Assembly (NCBI GenBank): GCA_024687165.1
Contig: JAILEY010000059.1
Span: 32,181-96,180, forward strand
Length of the DNA: 64,000 bases
DNA from: Treponema sp.
Lineage (GTDB): Bacteria > Spirochaetota > Spirochaetia > Treponematales > Treponemataceae
Direction: 5' to 3'
Part shown: positions 7,843 through 17,020 of the stretch, one piece after another
How positions within the stretch are numbered: position 1 is the first letter of the stretch
How the letters are laid out: each line of letters begins with the position of its first letter
Notes under the pieces: model-generated
Databases searched by the model: none
Told to the model about the DNA's origin: nothing
Seen by the model: the letters and a program-made list of their open reading frames with translations, nothing else
Made by a program: the position numbers and the translations under genes

Positions 7843-10782
7843 ATGGCTAAGACCAAATATGTTTATTATTTCGGTGACGGTGACGCAGAAGGCGATGAAT
7901 CAATGCGTCTCATCCTTGGTGGAAAGGGTGCTAACCTTGCTCAGATGGCAAAGAAACCTTTGAGCCTTCCAGTTCCATCAGGATTCACAATTTCTATCGA
8001 CGTATGTCAGGAATACTACAAGCTCGGAAGAAAGTATCCTGAATCTCTCGCAGCAGAAGTAGCTAAGAATCTTGCTAAGCTCGAAAAATCAATGGGCAAA
8101 AAGCTCGGTGATGAAAAGGATCCACTCCTTGTTTCAGTTCGTTCAGGTGCAGCTGAATCTATGCCAGGTATGATGGACACAATCCTCAACCTCGGTCTCA
8201 ACGACAAATCAGTTCTTGGTCTTGCTAACAAGACAAACAATCCACGTTTCGCATGGGACGCTTACCGCCGCTTTATCCAGATGTACGGTAACGTTGCTAT
8301 GGGTGTTGATCATGATAAGTTTGAAGCTATTATTGACGAAGTAAAAGCTATTCGTCACATCAAAGAAGACGTTGAACTTACAACTGAAGAACTCCAGAAG
8401 ATCGTTTCTAAGTACAAGGAAATGTACAAGAAAGAAAAGGGAAAGGACTTCCCACAGGACCCACAGGAACAGATGTGGGGAGCTATCGGTGCCGTATTCG
8501 GTTCTTGGATGAACGAACGTGCTATTGTTTACCGCAAGCTCAACAATATCGATGAAAACAAAATCAAGGGTACAGCTGTTACTGTAATGGCAATGGTATT
8601 CGGTAACATGGGTAATACATCAGGAACTGGTGTTGCATTCTCTCGTGACCCATCAACAGGTGAAAACCACTTCATGGCAGAATACCTCATCAACGCTCAG
8701 GGTGAAGACGTTGTTGCTGGTATCCGCACTCCAATGGATATTTCTGCTCTTGAAAAGCAGCAGCCAAAAATCTTTGCTGAAATCACAAAGATCCGCGATC
8801 GTCTTGAAAAGCACTACAAAGATATGCAGGATATGGAATTTACTGTTCAGGAAGGAAAGCTCTTCATGCTCCAGTGCCGCAACGGTAAACGTACAGGTCC
8901 AGCAGCAGTTAAGATGGCTGTAGACATGGTTGCAGAAAAGATGATCACAAAAGAAGAAGCTCTTCTCCGCGTTAAGCCAGATCAGCTTGATCAGCTTCTC
9001 CACCCACAGTTCGATAAGAACGCAATCAAAAATGCAAAGCCTCTTGCATCAGCTCTCAACGCATCTCCAGGTGCAGGTTGTGGTGCTATCGTATTCACAG
9101 CAGAAGAAGCTGTTGAATGGAACAAGGCTGGAAAGAAAGTAATGCTCGTTCGCAAAGAAACATCTCCTGATGATATCGCAGGTATGTATGTTGCACAGGG
9201 TATTCTTACTTCTACAGGTGGACGTACATCACACGCAGCTGTTGTTGCTCGTGGTATGGGTACACCATGTGTTTGTGGTTGTGCAGATGTAGTATTCACA
9301 TCAAAAGATACAGTTACAATCGGTGGTAAGGCATTCAGAAAGGGAGACATCATCTCTATCGATGGTTCAACTGGTAAAGTATACGGTGAAGCAATTCCTG
9401 TAACTCCAGCAGCTGTTTCTGGTGACCTTAAGACATTCCTCGGTTGGGCAGATGAAATCCGTGCTAAGTCAGTACGTACAACAAAATCAGGAAAGAAAGT
9501 TACAGGTTTCGGAGTTCTCGCAAACGCAGAACAGAACGAAGCAAAGCAGGCATTTGACTTTGGTGCAGCAGGTATCGGTCTTTGCCGTACAGAACATATG
9601 TTCTTCGAAGAACCAAAGCTCAGCTCATTCCAGAAGATGATCATTTCTGAAAACACAGAAGCTCGCAAGGCTAACCTCAAGAACATCCTCCCACTCCAGA
9701 TGAAGGACTTCTACGAAATCATTAAGACAATGGAAGGACGCTCTGTAACAATCCGTCTTCTTGACCCACCTCTTAACGAATTCATTCAGGCAGAAACTCC
9801 AGAACTCGCTTCAGCACTTGCAAAGAAGCTTGGTGTATCTGTTGAAACAATCAACAAGAAGTATGCTGAACTCAACGAACACAACCCAATGCTCGGACAT
9901 CGTGGTTGCCGTCTCGCTATCACATACCCAGAAATCTACGAAATGCAGGTTGAAGCTATTGCTCGTGCAACAGCTAAGGCTCAGAAAGAAGGTCTTAAGC
10001 ATGACGTTCGCATCATGATTCCTAACGTAACAACATTCGCAGAACTTAAGCAGATCCGTGCTCAGGCAGAAGCTGTAATTGCAAATGTTAACCAGGAATG
10101 CGGAACAAAGCTCAAGTTCCAGATTGGATCTATGATCGAATTCCCACGTGCTGCATGTAACGCTGATAAGATTGCAGAATATGCAGACTTCTTCTCATTT
10201 GGTACAAACGACCTTACACAGACAACATACGGTTTCTCACGCGATGACTACTCTAAGTTTATCGACTCATACCTTGATCAGAAAATTCTCCTCAAGGACC
10301 CATTTGCAACACTCGATGCAACTGGTGTTGGTGACATGATTTCAATCGCAGAAGAACGTGGACGCTCTGTAAACAAGGACCTTCACCTCGGTATTTGTGG
10401 TGAACACGGTGGTGACCCAGACTCAATCAAGCTCTGCTATGCTCTCGGTCTCAACTACGTATCTTGTTCTCCATTCCGCGTACCAGCAGCTCGTCTTGCA
10501 GGTGCACAGGCAGTTATCGAAGCAGCTAAGGCAGCAAAAGCAGCTAAGGCTCCAGCTAAGAAGCCAGCAGCAAAAGCATCAGCTAAAAAGGCTCCAGCTA
10601 AGAAAGTTGCAGAAAAGAAGGTAGCAGCAAAGAAAGCTCCTGCTAAGAAAGCAACAGCAGCTAAAAAGCCAGCAGCAAAAGCAACTGCAAAGAAAGCTCC
10701 AGCTAAAAAGGCTCCAGCAAAGAAGCCAGCAGCAAAAGCAACTGCAAAAAAAGCTCCAGCTAAAAAGACAACAAAGAAATAA
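7843..10782 (+). CDS. ppdK: Pyruvate, phosphate dikinase with histone-like C-terminal tail
   Basis: A 979-residue PPDK interconverting pyruvate + ATP + Pi and PEP + AMP + PPi in the cytoplasm. The N-terminal nucleotide-binding domain shows LGGKGANLAQM, SVRSGAAESMPGMMDTILNLG and FSRDPSTGE. The swivelling domain has the catalytic histidine in GGRTSHAAVVARGMGTPCVCG. The C-terminal PEP/pyruvate barrel shows GLCRTEHMFFE, GHRGCRLAITYPEIYEMQ, MIPNVTT, SFGTNDLTQTTYGFSRDD and GICGEHGGDP. The normal enzyme ends near residue 892. The remaining 87 residues are almost only Lys, Ala and Pro with about 32 lysines, in AKKAPAKK-like units. Start: ATG after GGAGGA. The third-position C bias (CTC, TTC, AAC) suggests high expression. 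The tail resembles histone H1 or bacterial HU-like tails and is not part of the known fold. Confidence 0.95.
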   Translation: MAKTKYVYYFGDGDAEGDESMRLILGGKGANLAQMAKKPLSLPVPSGFTISIDVCQEYYKLGRKYPESLAAEVAKNLAKLEKSMGKKLGDEKDPLLVSVRSGAAESMPGMMDTILNLGLNDKSVLGLANKTNNPRFAWDAYRRFIQMYGNVAMGVDHDKFEAIIDEVKAIRHIKEDVELTTEELQKIVSKYKEMYKKEKGKDFPQDPQEQMWGAIGAVFGSWMNERAIVYRKLNNIDENKIKGTAVTVMAMVFGNMGNTSGTGVAFSRDPSTGENHFMAEYLINAQGEDVVAGIRTPMDISALEKQQPKIFAEITKIRDRLEKHYKDMQDMEFTVQEGKLFMLQCRNGKRTGPAAVKMAVDMVAEKMITKEEALLRVKPDQLDQLLHPQFDKNAIKNAKPLASALNASPGAGCGAIVFTAEEAVEWNKAGKKVMLVRKETSPDDIAGMYVAQGILTSTGGRTSHAAVVARGMGTPCVCGCADVVFTSKDTVTIGGKAFRKGDIISIDGSTGKVYGEAIPVTPAAVSGDLKTFLGWADEIRAKSVRTTKSGKKVTGFGVLANAEQNEAKQAFDFGAAGIGLCRTEHMFFEEPKLSSFQKMIISENTEARKANLKNILPLQMKDFYEIIKTMEGRSVTIRLLDPPLNEFIQAETPELASALAKKLGVSVETINKKYAELNEHNPMLGHRGCRLAITYPEIYEMQVEAIARATAKAQKEGLKHDVRIMIPNVTTFAELKQIRAQAEAVIANVNQECGTKLKFQIGSMIEFPRAACNADKIAEYADFFSFGTNDLTQTTYGFSRDDYSKFIDSYLDQKILLKDPFATLDATGVGDMISIAEERGRSVNKDLHLGICGEHGGDPDSIKLCYALGLNYVSCSPFRVPAARLAGAQAVIEAAKAAKAAKAPAKKPAAKASAKKAPAKKVAEKKVAAKKAPAKKATAAKKPAAKATAKKAPAKKAPAKKPAAKATAKKAPAKKTTKK
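10519..10779 (+). repeat. Internal coding repeats of the PPDK Lys/Ala/Pro tail
   Basis: The DNA for the tail is repetitive. A 45-base segment at 10666-10710 recurs at 10723-10767 with one visible difference, and shorter GCTCCAGCTAAGAA-type units repeat throughout. Such sequence can gain or lose units by slippage or recombination, so tail length may vary between strains. Confidence 0.75.
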
Positions 10783-10887
10783 TGATACAAAGATCACAGT
10801 TAAGTGATTTTTGTTCTGCGGGTTTTTAACGGAACTCGCAGTTATTTCCTGTTAAATTTTAGATGCATTATTATGGTGCGGACAAAA

Positions 10888-10925
10888 CCCTTCTGGTAGA
10901 AATGCCGGGAGGGATTTTTCTTTTT
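10888..10925 (+). terminator. Rho-independent terminator after ppdK
   Basis: CCCTTCTGG (10888-10896) pairs with CCGGGAGGG (10905-10913) through nine pairs including two G-U, followed by ATTTTTCTTTTT. The bases between 10783 and 10887 hold weaker hairpins only. Confidence 0.75.
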
Positions 10926-10950
10926 AAATACAATATGTTATAATCTTCGC

Positions 10951-11733
10951 ATGCACCCCATATCAAACTTTCATACTCACACATATCTCTGTCATCATGC
11001 AAAAGGAAAGCCTGTAGAATTTGTTGAACAGGCAATGAAAGACGGATGTACAGCTCTTGGTTTCAGTGATCACTGTCCTTACCCGGATTCAATGTTCGAT
11101 CCGTGGCCAAATATCCGAATGACGCTTGAGGAAGTTGAAACTTATAAAGAAGAAATAGAAGAAGCAAGAGAAATTTCATCGTTTCCTGTTTACATGGGAT
11201 TTGAATGTGAATGGGAAAGTGATTTTTCTGAATGGTATGATGAGCTTAAAGAAAAATACGGAGCACAGTATCTTGTTCTTGGTTCGCATTGGGTGACTGA
11301 AGGAGACAGTCACATTTACGCACAGAATTTCGATAGTCCTTCTATTTTAAATAAATATATTGATCAAACTATAGATGGAATGCGAAGCGGCAAATTTTCT
11401 TTTCTTGCACATCCTGATCTTTTTATGATGAACGGCCGCCCGTGGGATGAACAGACAAAAGCCTGCAGTCAGGCAATCATTGATGCTGCAGTTGATCTGG
11501 AGCTACCAATTGAAATAAATGGTGTTGGAATTTCAAGACCGCCTATTAATACAAGCAGGGGCATGAGGTATCAGTACCCGTATAATGAATTCTGGGAAAT
11601 GGCAGCTCTTACAAATGTAAAGGTAATCTGTAATTCAGATGCGCATAATCCGCAGGATGTTATACATAATGCATGGAAAACTAGAGATTTTGCATTAAGA
11701 TTTGGTATTGAGCCTATTGATGGAGTTTTTTAA
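10951..11733 (+). CDS. hisK: PHP-domain phosphatase, probably histidinol-phosphatase
   Basis: A 260-residue PHP-superfamily metal-dependent phosphoesterase. Metal-ligand motifs are NFHTHTYLCHHA at the N terminus, FSDHCPYP, GFECEW, LGSHW, FLAHPDLF, EINGVG and NSDAHNP near the end. Length and motif order fit the HisK-type histidinol-phosphate phosphatases, the penultimate step of histidine synthesis. hisD and a HisA-I-E fusion lie elsewhere in this window, which supports but does not prove that role. A broader PHP phosphatase is the alternative. There is no ribosome binding site. A TATAAT at 10939-10944 ends six bases before the ATG, so the message may be leaderless. The histidine kinase gene starts four bases after its stop. 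Confidence 0.72.
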   Translation: MHPISNFHTHTYLCHHAKGKPVEFVEQAMKDGCTALGFSDHCPYPDSMFDPWPNIRMTLEEVETYKEEIEEAREISSFPVYMGFECEWESDFSEWYDELKEKYGAQYLVLGSHWVTEGDSHIYAQNFDSPSILNKYIDQTIDGMRSGKFSFLAHPDLFMMNGRPWDEQTKACSQAIIDAAVDLELPIEINGVGISRPPINTSRGMRYQYPYNEFWEMAALTNVKVICNSDAHNPQDVIHNAWKTRDFALRFGIEPIDGVF

Positions 11734-11737
11734 CTGA

Positions 11738-14725
11738 ATGAATAGAAAAGGCAAAAAAGGATTTAGAATAGATATTCCTCGATTTTTCGCATACGGACTG
11801 TTTTCTTGTCTTATGGTGGTTGCCTTTTTTGAATTTATTAAGGATATAACAAATCAAAACATCAAATTAGCTAACGGAATTACAAGTGAAAGCCTTAAAA
11901 GCAGCATGAAGCATGTTGAAAAGGGACTTGAAACATACGAAACGAAGATAAATACACTTGTAAAATTTTATTCTGATCAGACATTTGATAATGAAAAATC
12001 AAAAGAACAGTTTATAGAAGTTGTCAGAAGATTAAATGTCAGATATATGGGGATAATGGGAAAAGACGGAATTTGCGAATACTTTGATTCTGGTATCCCG
12101 ACTGGAGTAATTTCAAATTATTCAAAACAGCCTTTTTATAATGATGTAATGTGCGGAAAATCCGGAGTATGTGTATGTAAGGAAAGTTACACCGGAAAAA
12201 ATAGAGTTCTCTATTATAAACCGATAGTTAAAAATGGCACGATTGATTCTGTAGTTTTAGTCTTTATAGGTGATGATTTTTTTGATCTTAATGGAAACAT
12301 TTATTTAAGCGGGGAAGACGGATCAGTTCTTCTTCAAAATTATAATATTCAGAAGATTGATAATATTTATAAAGATTATATTAATAAGATTAAATTTACT
12401 AACGGTTATTCTTCCCGCAAGCTCAAAAATGAAATTAAAGGAATTAAGCCTTATTCATGGACAAAAGACGATAAAGATATTATTTCGTTTTCTTTTTTAG
12501 GTCCTGGAGGAAATGCATACATTAATCATGCGAAGCTAATTTACGGTGATCTTTACATTACACAAATTAGTCCGCTGCAGGATCTTACTGGAAATGTTGA
12601 TAGAATAAGCACTCTGTTTTTTATAGTTGTCTGCACGCTGATTGTACTCTTTTTTGTTATTATCATTTTCTCAACAAATAACAAGTTTCAGAGCCTTCAG
12701 AAAGAAAAAGATATTATTTATGATTCATTTAGAAATTCTACTCTTTTGTTAAGAATTATTGATGTTCAGAAGGATGAAATAAAAAGAGTAAAAAATAGTA
12801 TAGAGAGAGAAGAAAATATTCCACTGGATGATGGATTTGCGCAGGAAAGTTTTGCAAGATTTGCAAGAGAAAATGTTTGTGATGAAGACAGAAATCTTTT
12901 CAGGCAGAATACAGATCTTTCTCTTCTTGATAAAAAGGTTGGTGATAAAAAACCGTATTCATTTGATTTCAGGGTAAGAGAAATTAATGTAAATGAAGTT
13001 AAGCTTGTGTGGCGTCGCGGAGTCTTTACACCTATTGCTTTTGATAATAATGAGCAGGTAAAGACTGTAATTTTTACACTTCAGGATATAAATAAGCAGA
13101 AGGGATATGAATATGAATACTCAGGAATTTTAAGTTCCCTTACAAATATTTACTTTTATATTTCTGTAATTGACTTTATGGAAAATACCTTCAGTGAATT
13201 GAATAAAAAGCAGTATGTTCAAAGAGAAATGGGTGATTCTGGAACATACAGTCAGGGAATCAGCACTTATATTTCACGATTTGTAAATCCTTCAAGTCAG
13301 CAGAAAATGAATATTTTCTTTAATTATGAAATGCTTAAAATGGAACTGAAAAATTCTAATATCATTTCAACAGAATTTATTGAAAATGTTCAGGGCTGGT
13401 GCCGCGTAAGTATTATCGTTATAAGCCGAAATTCAAATGGCGAACCGATTAAAGCTCTTTTTGCTGTTCAGAGTATTGATTCAGAAAAGAAAAAAGAATT
13501 ACAGACATTAAGTGCACTTCAGGATGCTTACGACGCTGTTAATAAAGCAAATAATGCAAAATCGAACTTCCTTAACAGTATGAGCCACGATATTCGTACT
13601 CCAATGAATGCAATTATCAACATGACGAATCTTGCACTCATTCATCTTGATGATAAAGAAAAAACCAGAGATTATCTTGAAAAAACAATGAGCTCTTCAA
13701 ATCATCTTCTTGAGCTTATAAATGAAGTTCTTGATATGAGCAGGATTGAATCTGGAAAGCTCACGTTTACTGAAACTAAATTTAATATTAAAAATCTTTT
13801 GAAGGATGTTGTTGAGCAGACACGTGTTCTTATTGATGCAAAACATCAGAATCTTAAACTGAATCTTTCTGGAATTATTCATGAGACAGTTGTTTCTGAT
13901 AGCACAAGACTTCAGCAGGTTTTCATGAATCTTTTGAGTAATGCAAATAAATATACTCAGGAAGGCGGCGAAATTTCTATTTCTGCAAAAGAAACTGAAA
14001 CAGACAATGCAAAACTCAAGCTGTATGAATTTGTTTTCCAGGATAACGGAATTGGAATGAGCGAAGAATTCCTTTCAAAGATTTTTGAACCGTTCTCAAG
14101 AGCCGATGATATCAGAACAAGTAGAATTCAGGGAACTGGACTTGGAATGTCTATCACAAAGAACATTGTTTCAATGATGAATGGTGATATTACTGTTGAA
14201 AGTAAAGTCAATGAAGGTTCTAAGTTTACAGTTACGTTCTTCCTTCACACAGATGAAAATATTGAAGACAATGAAAATGAAGAAACATCTTCTGCTGAAA
14301 AAGATATTGATAACATCTTTGATATTCTTCAGAAAACAAACTTTACGGCAAAAAGAGTTCTTCTTGTAGAAGACAATGCAATAAACTGTGAAATAGCAAA
14401 AGAAATTCTTGAGATGGTAAAGCTTGAAGTATTCCATGCTGAAAACGGTGAAAAAGCAGTTGAAATGTTCAGTGAAAGCGAAGAAGGATTCTATGATATG
14501 ATTTTCATGGACATTCAGATGCCTGTTATGGATGGATATGAAGCCACAAAGAAAATCAGAAATCTTCAGAGAGAAGATGCAAAAGTAGTTCCGATTGTTG
14601 CAATGACAGCAAATGCTTTTACAGAAGATCAGATGCGTGCAAAAGAATCAGGAATGAATGATTATATTTCAAAGCCTCTTGAGATAAACAAGCTTATAAG
14701 AATTTTGCAGTCTTGGCTTAAATAA
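11738..14725 (+). CDS. Membrane hybrid sensor histidine kinase
   Basis: A 995-residue hybrid kinase. One membrane segment lies at about residues 15-32. An extracytoplasmic sensor of about 255 residues follows, possibly a Cache fold judging by the YYKPIVKNGTIDSVVLVF stretch. A second membrane segment lies at about 290-312. A PAS-like region precedes HisKA with the phospho-histidine H617 in MSHDIRTPMNAI. The HATPase follows (QVFMNLLSNANKYT, DNGIGM, GTGLGMSI). The C-terminal receiver has RVLLVEDNAINCEIAKE, phospho-acceptor D925 in MDIQMPVMDGYEA, and a conserved Lys-Pro (SKPLEI). It would phosphorylate its own receiver and need an HPt partner; one is encoded at 4022-4375. It appears cotranscribed with the PHP gene. 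Its last eight bases overlap the convergent DHFR gene. Confidence 0.87.
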   Translation: MNRKGKKGFRIDIPRFFAYGLFSCLMVVAFFEFIKDITNQNIKLANGITSESLKSSMKHVEKGLETYETKINTLVKFYSDQTFDNEKSKEQFIEVVRRLNVRYMGIMGKDGICEYFDSGIPTGVISNYSKQPFYNDVMCGKSGVCVCKESYTGKNRVLYYKPIVKNGTIDSVVLVFIGDDFFDLNGNIYLSGEDGSVLLQNYNIQKIDNIYKDYINKIKFTNGYSSRKLKNEIKGIKPYSWTKDDKDIISFSFLGPGGNAYINHAKLIYGDLYITQISPLQDLTGNVDRISTLFFIVVCTLIVLFFVIIIFSTNNKFQSLQKEKDIIYDSFRNSTLLLRIIDVQKDEIKRVKNSIEREENIPLDDGFAQESFARFARENVCDEDRNLFRQNTDLSLLDKKVGDKKPYSFDFRVREINVNEVKLVWRRGVFTPIAFDNNEQVKTVIFTLQDINKQKGYEYEYSGILSSLTNIYFYISVIDFMENTFSELNKKQYVQREMGDSGTYSQGISTYISRFVNPSSQQKMNIFFNYEMLKMELKNSNIISTEFIENVQGWCRVSIIVISRNSNGEPIKALFAVQSIDSEKKKELQTLSALQDAYDAVNKANNAKSNFLNSMSHDIRTPMNAIINMTNLALIHLDDKEKTRDYLEKTMSSSNHLLELINEVLDMSRIESGKLTFTETKFNIKNLLKDVVEQTRVLIDAKHQNLKLNLSGIIHETVVSDSTRLQQVFMNLLSNANKYTQEGGEISISAKETETDNAKLKLYEFVFQDNGIGMSEEFLSKIFEPFSRADDIRTSRIQGTGLGMSITKNIVSMMNGDITVESKVNEGSKFTVTFFLHTDENIEDNENEETSSAEKDIDNIFDILQKTNFTAKRVLLVEDNAINCEIAKEILEMVKLEVFHAENGEKAVEMFSESEEGFYDMIFMDIQMPVMDGYEATKKIRNLQREDAKVVPIVAMTANAFTEDQMRAKESGMNDYISKPLEINKLIRILQSWLK

Positions 14726-15128
14726 AAACAGTTGCTTCAGGAAATGATCTGTAAAAAATAGTCTCATAAATTGTTCCGTTTATTAGATTTTTTTTAAAGG
14801 CTTCATGTAAAATTTTTGCTCCGCCGATTATAAAAATTTTTCTGTTTTCTTTTCGTTCTTCTAAAAGATTTATTGCGTCTTCAAGGCATTTTATTTGAGA
14901 GTTTCTGTCGATGATGATATTTTCTCTGTCTGGAAGTTTGCGGCCGATTGCAAGGAATGTGTTGTAGCCCATTATGATGACGCTGCCTGTTGTAAGCATT
15001 TTAAAATTTTTCATGTCACGCTGAGAATCTTCTTTTAATTCTTCAATATTTTTCCATGGAAGCGAACCGTCTTTGAGTGCAAATTCTTTGTTTATTCCGT
15101 GTGCGTAAATTGCGTTGATTAAAAGCAT
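14718..15128 (-). CDS. folA: Dihydrofolate reductase, short form
   Basis: A 136-residue protein with DHFR landmarks: an N-terminal INAIYAHGINKEFALKDG in place of the usual IAA-N-IG start, GSLPWKN, the NADPH-binding MGYNTFLAIGRKLPDRENIII, and KIFIIGGAKI. It should reduce dihydrofolate to tetrahydrofolate with NADPH. It is about 25 residues shorter than typical bacterial DHFR and stops soon after the final strand pair begins, so it is either a compact version or truncated. Start ATG 15128 has no ribosome binding site. TATAAT on the minus strand lies six bases upstream, again suggesting a leaderless message. Its 3' end overlaps the hybrid kinase gene. Confidence 0.78.
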   Translation of the reverse strand: MLLINAIYAHGINKEFALKDGSLPWKNIEELKEDSQRDMKNFKMLTTGSVIIMGYNTFLAIGRKLPDRENIIIDRNSQIKCLEDAINLLEERKENRKIFIIGGAKILHEAFKKNLINGTIYETIFYRSFPEATVFI

Positions 15129-15175
15129 TTTTGCATTATAAATCAAATTATGCTAATATTGTAGCGGGTGAGGAA

Positions 15176-17008
15176 ATGAAAAAAATTTTACAGACAGCTG
15201 CAATGGCTGCATTCTGCATTTTAAATTTTGCATCTTGTGGAAAAAAAATTCCAGAGATGACGCTTGAAGAAATTGCAGAGTATTCAAAAAACTACGAAAG
15301 TCTGTTTTCAAAAAAAACAAAATACAAACCTTATGAAAGCCAGAAATTTGTCGACGGAAAAAGCGGCGGCACCTGGAACGATTCAATTACTTCAGATCCA
15401 AAAACATTTAATCAGTATATAGCACACATGGACGGAGCAAGTCACACAATTATTTCACAGACACTTGATGCTCTGCTTGATTATGATGCCTACAAAAAAA
15501 AATGGACGGGGCGCACAGTAGATTATGAAATTGAAACTGATGAAAAAAAAGGCACTCTGACTGTTCATTATACGCTGAAAGGAAATTTGTACTGGACCTG
15601 GTACGGCAAAAAAGAAAAAGTTCCAGTAACTTCAGACGACATTGTTTTCTGGTATAACGAAATTGAACCTAATCCAGATTTAAAAAATTCCGGTTACAAC
15701 GGTCAGTTTTTGACAATGCCTGATGGAAGTGAAGCACATATTGATTGTGTAAAAATTGATGAGCGAAGATTTGATTTTGTTTTTCCGCGCATTGTTGCAG
15801 ATCCGCTTCTTTCAACGAACACAGAATTTTTTCCGTCGTTTATGTATAAAGAGGCTTTAAAAGAAAAAGGTGCGGAAGGTGTAAAAAGTCTTTTTAATAT
15901 TTCAAGTGATCCGAAAGAACTTCCTTCAATGGGAGAATGGTACATAGTTGAATATACACCAGGGCAGAGAATTGTCTGCAAAAGAAATCCATATTTCCAT
16001 GAAAAAGATTCCAGCGGAAATGCTTCAATTTATCCTGATACAAAAATAATCAGAATTGTTGGAAATCAGAGTACAGATTATCTTTTGTTTAAGCAGGGCA
16101 AGCTTGAATGTTATACTCCGCAGCCTGAAGAAGTAAACGATGTAATTGAAAATCAAAAGGATCAATATACAGTTTACAGGGCAGATGGTTCACTCGGAGC
16201 AACAATGTGGACCTTTAATCAGAATCCAAAAAACAAAGATGAAAAATTTTACAAGTGGTTCTGCAAAAAAGAATTTCGTCAGGCAATGAGCTGTCTGTTA
16301 AACAGAGAGAGAATAATTTTTCAGACATACCGCGGACTTGCAGAAGTTAAAGATTCATTCTTCCCTGAACCAAATGAATTTTATAATCCTCAAATCAAAC
16401 TTGAATATATGTACAACAAAGAAAAAGCAAAAAGACTTCTGGGAAAAATCGGAATTAAGCAGGATAAAAAAGGTGTGATGCGTGATTCTGCAGGGGATGA
16501 AATTTCTTTTGATCTTTCAATATCTTCGGCAAGCGGTGTTTTAAATGATATAGCGCAGATTGTTGCAGATGAATGTGCTTCAGTTGGAATAATAGTAAAT
16601 ATCCGTCAGATTGATTTTCAGAAAATGGTTGAACAGCTAACTGCAACTTTTGACTGGCAGTCGATTTTTGTCGGGCTTGGTACAAATTATTTCCCGTCCC
16701 AGGGAAGTAATGTCTGGCCTTCAAGCGGAAATATGCATCTGTGGAATCCGTCACAGACAACTCCAGCAACTGAATGGGAAGCTCGTGTAGATTATCTTTA
16801 TAACGAAGCAAGCTATACAATCAATCGTGATATAGCAAAAAAATATTGGGATGAATATCAGAGAATTATTCTTGAACAGTGCCCGATTATTTATCTTGTC
16901 CGCTCAAAAAGTTTCTGCGCCTTCAGTAACAGATGGAACAGTGAAAATTTTTATTACGACAATAAAAATGGTGCAATGACATCTAAAGTTTTTCTTAGTG
17001 CACAATAA
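15176..17008 (+). CDS. oppA: Oligopeptide ABC transporter substrate-binding lipoprotein
   Basis: A 610-residue family 5 extracellular solute-binding protein. The signal peptide ends in a lipobox (FASC) at about residue 20, so it is probably anchored in the inner-membrane outer leaflet as a lipoprotein. Family features include GGTWNDSITSDPKTFNQYIA, the NLYWTWYGKKEKVPVTSDDI strand region, RQAMSCLLNRERI, and the C-terminal YWDEYQRIILEQCPIIYLV. It should capture peptides and pass them to the permeases encoded directly downstream. The start ATG follows GTGAGGAA. An upstream in-frame start at 15131 would lie within the promoter region shared with the divergent DHFR gene. It is the first gene of the opp operon, 12 bases before oppB. 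Confidence 0.9.
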   Translation: MKKILQTAAMAAFCILNFASCGKKIPEMTLEEIAEYSKNYESLFSKKTKYKPYESQKFVDGKSGGTWNDSITSDPKTFNQYIAHMDGASHTIISQTLDALLDYDAYKKKWTGRTVDYEIETDEKKGTLTVHYTLKGNLYWTWYGKKEKVPVTSDDIVFWYNEIEPNPDLKNSGYNGQFLTMPDGSEAHIDCVKIDERRFDFVFPRIVADPLLSTNTEFFPSFMYKEALKEKGAEGVKSLFNISSDPKELPSMGEWYIVEYTPGQRIVCKRNPYFHEKDSSGNASIYPDTKIIRIVGNQSTDYLLFKQGKLECYTPQPEEVNDVIENQKDQYTVYRADGSLGATMWTFNQNPKNKDEKFYKWFCKKEFRQAMSCLLNRERIIFQTYRGLAEVKDSFFPEPNEFYNPQIKLEYMYNKEKAKRLLGKIGIKQDKKGVMRDSAGDEISFDLSISSASGVLNDIAQIVADECASVGIIVNIRQIDFQKMVEQLTATFDWQSIFVGLGTNYFPSQGSNVWPSSGNMHLWNPSQTTPATEWEARVDYLYNEASYTINRDIAKKYWDEYQRIILEQCPIIYLVRSKSFCAFSNRWNSENFYYDNKNGAMTSKVFLSAQ

Positions 17009-17020
17009 AGGAAGTGAAAA

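Noticed and set aside
8991..10790. Long minus-strand open frames opposite ppdK
   Set aside because: They arise from the strong codon bias of ppdK, contain low-complexity Ala/Phe/Leu sequence at the tail, lack ribosome binding sites and resemble no family.
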